Origin: Hevea brasiliensis
Lineage: Eukaryota > Streptophyta > Magnoliopsida > Malpighiales > Euphorbiaceae
Direction: 5' to 3'
Assembly (NCBI RefSeq): GCF_030052815.1
Contig: NC_079496.1
Location: 682,001 to 746,000, forward strand
DNA: 64,000 bases
The notes under the pieces: model-generated
Database searches by the model: none
Told to the model about the DNA's origin: nothing
Seen by the model: only the letters and a program-made list of their open reading frames with translations
In this document: positions 29,601-39,461 of the stretch, piece after piece
How the letters are laid out: every line of letters begins with the position of its first letter
How positions within the stretch are numbered: position 1 is the first letter of the stretch
Translations under genes and position numbers: made by a program

Positions 29601-32600
29601 GAAAAAAATGCACATTAAAAAATGTAAATTTTAGATATAATGTGTTGAAATAACAATAAGAACACAAATACCATATACACAATGACACTTGCCTATTGCT
29701 TTTTTGACAAGCATGCATAAAGTTTTCATAATGGAACTATTTTACATTGCAATTGGTAACTTATTATCCTTTTAAAACTCATGTTAAATATCATAACCGT
29801 CTACCATTCTACTAGTAAATCGTGAAATCCATCATAAGAAATATTTGAGCCAGTCACCAATTTAACATGATGACACTTAATGTTGATACTGATGAATTTT
29901 TATTTTTGATAATGCATATCCTTTTGATTGGCAAAAGAACCTATGTGCATCAGCAGGCCACTAATGAAAATGCATATATTTCCAATCTAAGTAAACCTGT
30001 GAAAGCTGGAGACGAGTCTTTCTCTCAGCTGCTTTAAAAGCTTTTTCATGAGCTGTAACAGTCTTTTCCTGTTTACTTTCTTGCTTTTTCTTCTGATCAT
30101 ACCATCTCCGAGCATTGGCATGTGCAGAAAGTGCCAAATCCACTTCCACCTGCACAAGGAAAAAAAAAGGAAGTAAATATTAATAATGATGGTATTTTAT
30201 ATATATATTAAAATACACAGTTCTTAAAGCCAATGTAAGCATGTGCCTAATATTATGCTTCGAATAGAAGATACATTAATGATGATAATGTTATGAAAAT
30301 AATTATAAGAACAAATCAATATGAAGGAGCTATTATAAATCTCTGGTCTAATCTAATGAACCTATAAAACAGATGTAAATGATGAACCGACATTAATTTT
30401 CCTAGTCATATTTTAGTGCCATGGCAATGCCATTAATGAAGAGACAAAATATAAAAACCAGAAAATTGATAAAGCTTATTCCTTCAATGTTCAGAAGCAG
30501 ATTAATCAGATTAAAAAAAAATGTATGAGTTAAAATTGATAGCAGAAAGGGGATAAGGCCATAAAGGATTTCATGATTCCCTCTTAGTGCAAGTGCTTAA
30601 AGTGTGCCAAGTCCTAGTTTGCAATCAATTAGCACCTTGTCAACCGGAAGCGTCTTTTCATCATCATCCATGTCATCAAGATTGTTGCTCAAAAGCAATG
30701 TCATGCAGTTTCTTTCAAGGTGGAGCTTGTCAATAAGGCCAGCCACAGGGTTCCCCAACTTCTTCTCTTCCTTCACCATACGAGTAAGATCCTCCCAACT
30801 CATTCCCTTTGCAAGAGCTATACGAACAGCCAATATAGCAGCATCTACATCTTCTAAGTTGTATTCTATTAATTCTGCCATTCTAACACAGTGGTCTACT
30901 TCTTTCCTCAATGTTAGCACTCGACTTTCCTGTAACACAGAATCTAAACATATTAAAATAAAAGATAGCCACAAATGTTAAAAATTCATTGTAAAAGCAA
31001 GCATAACATAAAACACTAAAATTCTCATTCATAGGACACCATTATCTTGATGAAATATATGATGAAAAATATAGCAACTTGAAGGCGGTCTTACTCCTCG
31101 AATAAATGCAAATTCCAGAGAAAGCTAGTTTAATGAAATAATACAAAACTTCCCTCCATACTAACACTTTATTTTAGAGTAGACCACTTTAACAAGTGGC
31201 CTCAAAGAACACATGTAGTTCCACATAGCCACCATCTTTTACGCCTCAACTCTAGCAGGTATCCCAATAAAATATTAATGGATGTATGAGACAAAGAAAC
31301 ACATTTCTCACCCTTCATCCCAAAAAGCCAAGAAGAGTTCTCTTTACAGTTTATATGATAAAAAAGACAATTCCAAATCAAAGAGTCAAATTCAAGTCTC
31401 ATATATGTGAACATAAGATGCAAGCGTCAAATCAATGAATGTTAAATTGGCCTCACAACCCATAAACAAGAAACAAGCCAGTAGTAAGCATGCCTTCAGA
31501 TGTAGAAACACTCCAGGAAGCACTGAAAATTTGATAAAAGGAGGTGTATAAATGCACACAATCATACATGGTATACAGCGTAAGGATAATTTTTAAAAAG
31601 CATATTAAATAATAATTAAAAAAGACCTGATCCAGGCGTATTTTATTTAGTTTCTGATTGGCAGAGTCCTCTTTTGCCTTTTGCTGTTGTTCTGACCTTT
31701 GACTCTCAATTTTGCTGTAAAATTCATCCAATGCTGCATCAAATGTATCAAATTTCATATGTTCCCTCGTCTTGAATTGGTTCAGTAATATGGGGCAGAA
31801 TTCATCATAGATCTGCAAAGTATATCGACAATATGCTAATTAAAACTATTATGCAACTACAACTCTAACCACCCATCCTTTGGGTGTGGCTCAAGAAGTA
31901 AAGGAACATATTCAATATTTGATTCTTATCAACCAAAATGTTAAGAGAGAGAGAGAGAGAGAGGAATCAACTATCTTTCAAACATGCATTAATAGGAACT
32001 TGATGAACACCCAAAACTACCAACACAAAGAAAAGAGAGCAGGGGTGAGAGTTTATTTATGTGTGTGTGCATGTGACGTTGCAGAGGAATCACAGACAAC
32101 TATAACAATAACCTGGCAAGCACTTCCAGATTCAGATGGGCTGCGGTCCTTGTCCAAATTTTTATTCTGCATCAAAATGTATCCTCCAGGAACTTTGTCT
32201 CCTGAAATAACATCTTGGAGCCAATCTTCAAATTTTGCAACAGCATGAACCAAAACCTGCATTGCATTATCATCTAACCTATTATTTTTAGAAATTTTCA
32301 TATTCGGGATCTGACCAGCATCCAATATCATGTGCTCGGAAAGTGCAGGACCATAGCCCAATGCCTCCCCAATAAGATTCTTTAGTGTGACTTGTTTGGC
32401 ACGACTTCCATGACTAGCATTTTTACTCAAGTCAGAAGATTTACCACCCTTATGCGTACCCTGCTTTTCTTTTTGAGCCTTATCAGACATATTATTTTCA
32501 TCGTCATTAACAGGTTCAATGTTTTCAGGCTCCTTAAAGGATGTAAGAGTTTCTTGCAGTTTAGCAGTAGTTGTTCGCTCAAAAACTCGGCAAATTTCAG

Positions 32601-33638
32601 TAGGATATCGATGCCTTGACATGATTGCAAACCCTTTATCATCATCCCTGACATCAATAAGTTGTCACTCTGATTATAATTAAGCAATTAAATTACCCCT
32701 GAAATGTATGAAATATTTAATAATTTCTTCTACTAATGAATGTGGTAAAGTGGGAAGTGGGTGAAATGAACAAGAACCACCAACCTGTGAGACCGAAGAA
32801 GAGTGAGAACTGTAAACTCAGAATCAGTGAGCAGAATATTTCCTTGCGCATACAACTCCAATATAACATAGTGTGCATTAGTTCCAAGTCCAAATTGGAA
32901 CAGAACAATCTGAGGAGAAAAAAGGGAAAGAAAAATAAAAATACCCAATCAGTAAAACCACCAGCAAGGAACAGTAAAAGGAAATGGAGTAGAATTTAAA
33001 GGATCCAGCAAGGTTACATACCCTATCATATCCAAGCTGCCTCACATCCTCAAGCCTCCTCGTACGAATGTGCTTTCTTAATTTTAGTGTAAACCCAGAA
33101 GGTGTATTACTTTTGTCCCTAGAGACCATGAAGAACAGCACTCAATAATCTAATTTTTCATTTCTTTCGGACTCAATACAAATCATAGATAGAACAAGGA
33201 ATAGTGAAGCATTACCGAACGTAAGCAGTAGTATGCAAGCGGACACCGCTTTCCATCAAGAGCAAAACTTTCTCACTCTCTCCTGATTCAGTTACGCCAC
33301 TGCTATTCATTAGCTTGAATACATAAGTCTGCCAATTGATTAGGGAACACAGAAACAAAAAAAAAAAAAAATACAATTAATGGCTTCTTTGGATTCAATC
33401 AAGTACAAAGACATTACAAGCAATGAAAAGAACACACTCAGCAACAGATCATTAAACAAGGCAATTCGCCGAACAATTGGTGATCAACTACAGTTCCATG
33501 TTAGAAAAATGGCTGGAAAGGAAGAAAGAGAACCTTTGGAGAAAGATCATAGACATTAGAGCAGCGCATGCCGATTAACCTCCGCAAGCACTTGACTTCT
33601 GCGGCCACATCGGCCGTGTTCATCCGTAACTTCACCAT
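26698..33638 (-). CDS. NEMF: NEMF / Rqc2 homologue (ribosome quality control)
   Basis: NFACT-family protein that binds 60S subunits carrying stalled peptidyl-tRNA, recruits Listerin (Ltn1) and can add C-terminal tails. Fourteen exons in transcript order: 33638-33534, 33328-33216, 33118-33022, 32909-32785, 32647-32113, 31812-31627, 30929-30636, 30149-29997, 29585-29431, 29232-29127, 29014-28136, 27658-27577, 27421-27062 and 26891-26698. All are GT-AG and phases close, giving 1127 residues (animal and plant homologues are about 1080). NFACT-N begins [40 protein letters not shown] marks the coiled-coil; NFACT-R (DUF814) holds [20 protein letters not shown] and [17 protein letters not shown] (about 550-600). 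An acidic/Lys-rich linker follows, then a CCHC zinc knuckle (C952, C955, H960, C965). NFACT-C runs through [19 protein letters not shown] to a Lys-rich tail. No frame lesion seen. Confidence 0.96.
29300..29351. repeat. 26-bp direct duplication in NEMF intron 9
   Basis: Two identical 26-base units starting AGAGAGATTACTATCTG lie head to tail between exons 9 and 10. Perfect identity suggests a recent slippage event. Confidence 0.95.
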
Positions 33639-33659
33639 ATCTTCTTCCTATTCAACGAT

Positions 33660-33703
<44 letters not shown>

Positions 33704-34606
33704 GTTTTGTGAACGGAATTGTGGCAGTTATCGGCAGCAATAGGAGTTGCTTTAGGATTTCAAACGATTCGAGAAGGATCTCCGCTCTGCCCCCTAGCAA
33801 GCTTTTATGGCATTGCGCCTTGTTTAATTTTCAGTTCCGACATACCTTGCGACGTCGTTTTGTCCACAATCTTTGGACAATTTCCTCCCTTCTATTTTAA
33901 ATTATTATTTTTTTATAAGAATTTTTTAATACATTTTTTGTAAAATATTTTTTTGAAGTAAGATTTGCATATACTTGTTTTTAAGTGTAATTTTAGTCTA
34001 TTACGTGACTGAAACGAGTAATTTATCCAACTAAAAAAAATTAATATTTTCTAATTTTAATGCAATTAACATGATTGATGGATGTCAAAATAACGTCCCT
34101 TTTAGTTAAATGGTGTCCCTCTCTGCCTCCCTCTTTCTCCCTCAGTTTGTGCCTTCTCTGCCTTTACTTTTGTTCTTTTATATTCTAATATTGTCTCTCC
34201 GATTGTTGCTTCCTCCACCAACATGCCAATTTCTAGTTATTTTCTAACTTCACTTCTTGATTTTCTTGTTCCTGGAAATTTTCTTTCTTTTCTTCTTCCA
34301 TTTCCAGAGAATCTCATCTATCAAGGGTCCATTATAGCTTGGACTAGTAATCAAATGGTGGGAGATGAGGCAGAGAAGTTCCTTTCATTCTTTTTTGGGG
34401 TAAATTCTATCATTGGAACAAGAAGCAGGACTTCTGGATTACTACTCTCTCTGGTGGTCATGGTCGATGGCTCAAGTGGTGATGACTGCAAGGTTGTTCT
34501 TTGTTTAGTCTACTTTTGACTCTTTTGTAGACAAACGTGTCTAATATGAGTGTTAATGGTAATAAGTCGTCCTTTATTGGCTTTAATTGTGTTCTTTATT
34601 TCATCA
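33639..34606. other. NEMF upstream region and spacer
   Basis: Begins with the NEMF leader, including the (TC)n run at 33664-33701, then AT-rich sequence. A C/T-rich patch at about 34110-34330 precedes an open frame at 34223-34519 that matches nothing I know. No gene called. Confidence 0.4.
33664..33701. repeat. (TC)n microsatellite in the NEMF 5' leader
   Basis: About 19 CT units on the plus strand (GA on the transcript) starting 26 bases before the NEMF ATG. GA-rich leaders are common in plants; this one is long enough to be a length-variable marker. Confidence 0.95.
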
Positions 34607-34939
34607 AACTTATTTTATTTCGTCCCTGAACTACAGTATAATTTGGAGGTCGGCTCTGATATCATATATAATGCCCCTTCTTGGACCAAGAGATAGTATT
34701 GTCCGCTTTGACCCACTGGACCTCACAGCTTTATCCTTTGGACCCCTTCTTTGAGGCCCACAAGCGCGCTATCCAGGTTAGAAGACTTGCCACTTATATA
34801 GCCCATCACTTTTTCTTTCCTTTTCGATGTGGGACTCGGTTCATTCCTGGCCCCTGCCCTGGACCTCAAGTAATGCTCAGCCCTTTACCGCAACATTCTC
34901 TACATGGCCACTACCATCCCGAAGAGGCGAGTTGTTACA
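34607..34939 (-). mobile_element. Reversed LTR fragment A with primer-binding site (TRIM/LARD-like)
   Basis: Read on the minus strand, an LTR-like segment starts TGTAACAACTCGCC (34939), contains GTCCCACATCG, a TATATAAG TATA motif and ends near GGGCATTATAT. It is followed at 34664-34653 by TGATATCAGAGC, two changes from the initiator-Met primer-binding site TGGTATCAGAGC. The next 45 bases are a piece of internal region. No coding sequence is attached. The LTR is short (about 275 bases), as in TRIM or LARD elements. Confidence 0.65.
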
Positions 34940-35181
34940 GGCTCATCAGCTTCCTCCTAGTTCGTCCCCGAACCACACTGTACTTGAGGAACGTCGGCTC
35001 TAATACCATTATTGTCAAGACCCGATCCCACGGGCCGGACCGGCACTAAGACTTGGGTCAGCATAGGGCTTCTAAAACCCGTAGTAAGCCTAACTATTCT
35101 CTAGCCCAACCTTAAAGCCCATATCCAAAGTCGATTTCAAGAAATCAACCGGACAGAGTCCAGTCATAAACTGAACTACCC
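34940..35181 (-). mobile_element. Element B, first piece: internal start, PBS and LTR end (reversed)
   Basis: On the minus strand the LTR end reads up to ...CTTGACA at 35013, followed by TGGTATTAGAGC (35008-34997), a one-change copy of the initiator-Met primer-binding site. The 50 bases beyond resemble the post-PBS stretch of fragment A (GGAACGTCGG versus GACCTCC..GAC contexts). The LTR part is the inverse of the last about 165 bases of the LTR family seen at 45415-45581. It is cut at 35181 by the insertion of the large Gypsy element and resumes at 45587. Confidence 0.75.
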
Positions 35182-36989
35182 TGTAACACCCCAAAAATTT
35201 TAAATTTATTTTTTTATGAGTGATATTGATATTTTAATTTTATTTAAATTTTAAGAAATTATTTGAGATTTTTCGTATTTTAAAAATTGAGTTCGATTTT
35301 TCGAAAATATAAACTTTGATGATTTTTAAAAATTAATTTAAAGACCACGTGGCAAAACTAAAAATATATTTGGAGTCTACAAATTTTTCTAAGTTTTCTA
35401 GAATTTTTTCAAAATTTTTGGACCTCTTTTTCGGTCCTAATGCAGAGTAAAAATTTAAAATTTTGTATCGTGAATCGAACTGGTCGAATCGAATCGGACC
35501 GGTCGAATCAGACCGGCCTTTTTTTTTTCTTCCTTCTTCTCCCCGCGCGCGTCCCGACCCTCCTCTCTTCCTCTCCCGTTTTCTCTCTCCTCCCTCCTCC
35601 CCTTGCCGCGCCGCCGCCTCCCCTGCCACCCCAGCTCGCCGGCGCCCATACCAAGCACTCCCAGCCCACCGGCCGCCGCCTGGAACGTCGGAAAACGGTG
35701 CCCAAAGCGAAGCGACACGCAAGCGCGCCGCTTCATCTTCCCGGCCGAAATCCGGTCGATCCGGCCACCAATCGGACCGGATCTTGTGTCTAAATCCATC
35801 TACTCGTCGAGAGTTTTCCATAGACACCAAGAACACCGAAATCTATTGAGCGGTTTGTCCAATTTTTGCCCGGAAAATTTTAGCCCTATTTGACTTTTGG
35901 GCTAGATTTCTAGCAAACTGTGAACCCCACAAGAAAACCGAGAGTACCAGAGCGCTCCACTCGTCGAGAGCTTCGCGGCAACATAAATTTTGAATTTTTC
36001 TGACACCGTTTTTCGTTGGGTCCCACGAAACTTCGCAGTATTTTTTCGAGCATTTAATGAGCTTAGAAAATTCTGAAAAATTTATGTACTAACCCCCGTG
36101 TTATGGGCTTCGTGTAGGTATCTTCAATTTGCGGAAATTCGACAGTTGACCGGGTCTGTGAATTTCTGGCCAAACAGACCGGCTACCGGAAAAAGTCTCC
36201 GAATTGAATCGAGGTTTTGGCTACCCCATCATTGTCAGACGTTTCGAGCGCGTCCCCAGAGTCGGAATCGGCAAAGGTAAACCCGAACCTTGCTTTTTCG
36301 TAATTTTCTAGTGCTTAAATAGGATTAAAAATCCATAAAATATTCGTGGTAGCTTAGAAAATTATGATTCTTTTTGCAATAGCCTAGTAATATTGCTAAG
36401 GACCGCGGGACAAAGTTTTAGAATTTTTAGAGCTTATTTGGGCAGTTTTTGAAAAAAATGATCAATAATAAGGACTAAATTAAAATTTTACATATTGTGA
36501 TGAATGACTATTTGGATGGGCCCAGAAGGGGCTGTGCGATGTGATTGAATTGTGGATATAAGAGTTGCGAATATAGAAGTGTGTTTTGAGCCCTTTTGCA
36601 GGTTGGGTAGGTCCTAGGTATAGGGGAGACTCTGCCGGATTTTCGGCACGATTTAGGACGTATTTGGTCTTTTCATGATTTGTATTGAGTCAATTGTGTT
36701 AAATAATTGTAATGTAATTGTCAGGTGAGCCGGGATAACCTTCTTCCTCCGCCCAGTCGCCACAGTGATCGCTGTCAAGTCTGTGAGTAAAATATTAATT
36801 TTAATTGTAATTTCGATATTATTATATGTTTAAGCATGCCCATGCATCACTTATATGCATATATCTATGTAGATAAACTCTAGGCACGATTTATGTTGCA
36901 TTCATAACTGTGAAAGTGCCATGTATGTTGTTGTGGTAATTTGGAGCAGTGTGCGTGCGTGTGATGTGTTGTGGATTACGGATAGGACG

Positions 36990-37118
36990 GGTAGACACGG
37001 CTTGAGATCTTCGCTGGGACCCGGTCCTTCGGGGTAGACACGGCTTGAGTTCATCGCTGGGACCCGGTCCTTCGGGGTAGACACGGCTTGAGTTCATCGC
37101 TGGGACCCCGATTTGGTT
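36990..37118 (+). repeat. 43-bp tandem repeat in the 5' LTR, three copies
   Basis: Units beginning GTAGACACGGCTTGAG start at 36991, 37034 and 37077, each followed by a TCGCTGGGACC core. The 3' LTR (from 44758) and the solo LTR (from 20229) have only two. Confidence 0.93.
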
Positions 37119-37345
37119 ATTAAGTGGAAGTCTGAGCTGAGTTCTTCACTGGTACAGGTTGGATTTAAGAAAGCTGTATAGGGGATCAGCTCCCATATAT
37201 TATGATTGATATTACTGGGTGTGTGAGTACTCCAAATTACCTTTTTGCAACTATGATGTGAAAATATTGTTGATGTTGCATTTCACTCTACATGGTGCAT
37301 TAGTTTTAGATAGTTATAGAGATTATGGTTAAAATTAATATTTTA

Positions 37346-37400
37346 CTCTCTGAGTCGAACGCTCTCTCTGAGTCGAACGCTCTCTCTGAGTCGAACGCTC
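37346..37400 (+). repeat. 18-bp tandem triplication in the 5' LTR
   Basis: TGAGTCGAACGCTC recurs at 37351, 37369 and 37387, 18 bases apart. The 3' LTR (about 45072) and the solo LTR (about 20549) have one copy, so the expansion is specific to this LTR copy. Confidence 0.95.
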
Positions 37401-37898
37401 ACTCCTGTTCAATATTTTTCAAGGCCACAGGAGGGTATTTTTGAGGTTAACCTGTTTTCTCCCTTGCAGGTCGATTATTAATGTTTGTATAAACTTGTTA
37501 AATCTTAGAATTTCCGCATGTGTTAGAAATGTTTATTTGATTTGGATCTGTAATATAAATTCTTATTTTGGACCTGTAAACTTATTATTTTATGCATGTT
37601 GATGGACTGGATGAGGGAGCAGAGCTCCCATTTATTTTATGTTGTTATGATTATGTGGAGGGTGAGCTGAGCTCCCCAAATTTATATATATTGTGTTTAC
37701 AGGTCGGGTGAGTCAAAAACTCCCCGTTGAAAAGTCCATTTTATAGCCGGACTCTGTCCGGTTGGTTACTTAAAATTGGGCTCAATTGGGCCTTAGAGTT
37801 GGATTAATGAATAGTTAGGCTTACTACGGACCTCGGGAGCTTTAGGCTGGCCTAGGTCCTAGTGTCGGTCCGGCCCATAGGTTGGGTCGTGACAAATG

Positions 37899-37910
37899 TG
37901 GTATCAGAGC
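37899..37910 (+). other. Primer-binding site, initiator-Met tRNA
   Basis: TGGTATCAGAGC, exactly the usual plant initiator-Met primer-binding site, four bases after the 5' LTR end. Confidence 0.95.
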
Positions 37911-38122
37911 TTAGGCTCCAGATTCTTAGGGATTATTTGTCTAAAGTGTTGGGAAGAGTCTACTAGGAGTCACATGCGGAAAATAGGGTCCACATTCGTC
38001 TTGCATTGTCATCTTTGCTTCTAGTTTCTGCTTCATATATATTGTGTGTAAATATGAGTCTATAGAGCTGTGTAATGTGTAGTTTTGAATTTTGTGGGCT
38101 AATGCTGCTGAATTTCAGGAAA

Positions 38123-39461
38123 ATGCGTAGAAGCAGGAGAGCTGTCACTGCACCAGAACTATATGTGCCTGACGAGGTGTCAGCACAGGGTGAGGTGCCT
38201 GCCCCGAGGAGGCGGGGTAGGAGGCCTAGAGCTGCTCAAGTAGAAAAGCAGCTGCCAACAGTTCAGGATCAGTCTTTCATGGCACGGGGTCCCATGAACC
38301 CCATGGCAGCTACTCTAGCTGGGTTGCAGAGAACCATCGACATGATGGCGCAGTATATGGTCTACCCTCCATAGCAGCAGCAGTTCACCGCACCAAGATG
38401 GGAACCTTACAAACAGATAATCAATTTTAAGAAGTTGGTGCCTGGTACTTATGATATGTCACATGATGCATATCGGTTTTTGGATTCTCGCATGTGCGAG
38501 AAGTCTGATTGGTCGATAGAAGACTTATAGAGTATATGCAGCATGTCATGGGGCTTATGCCTAGATAATGGATGAATGACTACATATTACCTCGGATGGA
38601 GGGTTTGTCGTGGACTCAGTTTGTGGAACTGTTCATCAATCGGTTTGTGCCAGAAAGCTTCAGGGATCAAAAGCAGTGGGCCTTTGAGGCCTTAAGACAG
38701 AATGGCAGGTTTGTAGATGAGTATGCTACAGAATTCTGGAATTGAGCAGGTATGCCCCTACAGCAGTATCTACAGAAACTATGAAGGTGAAGAGATTCCT
38801 AAAGGGGATGGACAGGAGGTATGCAAACCTGGCCATGATGTCTGATCAGTCTTTTGATGTAGTAGTTGATCGAGCCAGACAGATAGAGATTAGCTATACT
38901 GTGGATGACAGCGGAAGAGCAAAGAAAAACAGAGCAGAGGGTTCTTCACGTGTTTCCCACATGGGTACTATGGATAGTGGTGGCCAAACTACTTACAGAG
39001 GAAGAAGCAGGAATAAGAGGAGTGGTTTTAGACACAAATCCCGAAGGTTCAGACCAGGGTACGGATCCAGCAGTGGTCACAGTTCAGGGTACAACAGTTC
39101 TGGGTCTGGTTCGGGATCCTCCTTGGCACCTTGTGCACAGTGTGGAAGAGGACATTCAGGACCTTGTATGATGGGTTCAGGAGTATGCTTCAGATGTGGC
39201 CAATCAGGTCACTTTGCTAGGGAATGCCCCGTGTTCAGCGAGCCACAGATGGGGTCACAGGGTTCTATTGCAAATGTTCCTCGTCAGTTGTATCCGGGTG
39301 CTTCCAGCATGGCAGGTAGGCAGTTTAGTGGCCAACAGGGCCGAGGACAAGGGGGACGTGGATTTGGAGGCAGATCAGGAGATAGAAGTCAATATCAGGG
39401 TTCTGCCACTCAGGGTAGGGGTCAAGCTTGGGTTTTCACCCTGACCCATCAGGGTGCTTAG
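38123..39461 (+). pseudogene. Gag region of the Gypsy element, broken
   Basis: Starts at ATG 38123 in one frame (MRRSRRAVTAPELY) and is interrupted by a stop at 38372. Capsid-like sequence continues through two more frame changes and stops between 38375 and about 38740 (for example TAG near 38528 and TAA near 38572), and one T appears to be missing near 38740. From 38742 a single frame carries the end of capsid and the CCHC knuckle CFRCGQSGHFAREC (about 39187-39228), followed by a Gly/Gln-rich tail. The TAG at 39459 ends this frame; the protease follows in the same frame, so this stop may be either native or a lesion. Confidence 0.88.

Larger units (their letters stand above)
35182..37894 (+). 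repeat. 5' LTR (2713 bp)
   Basis: TG...CA ended. Contains a C/T- and CG-rich block (about 35530-35760) that gives long spurious proline/arginine-rich frames. It carries extra copies of two short tandem repeats relative to the 3' LTR. Confidence 0.96.

Noticed and set aside
34223..34519. 98-codon open frame between NEMF and the transposon nest
   Set aside because: Hydrophobic and Ser/Phe-rich with no recognised domain, no splice partner and no supporting context.
35333..35893. Several long open frames on both strands in the 5' LTR (and the same at 43090-43795 and 18748-19205)
   Set aside because: They arise from a C/T- and CG-rich block repeated in each LTR, are Pro/Arg/Glu-rich in all frames, and match no protein family. 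They are a composition effect.
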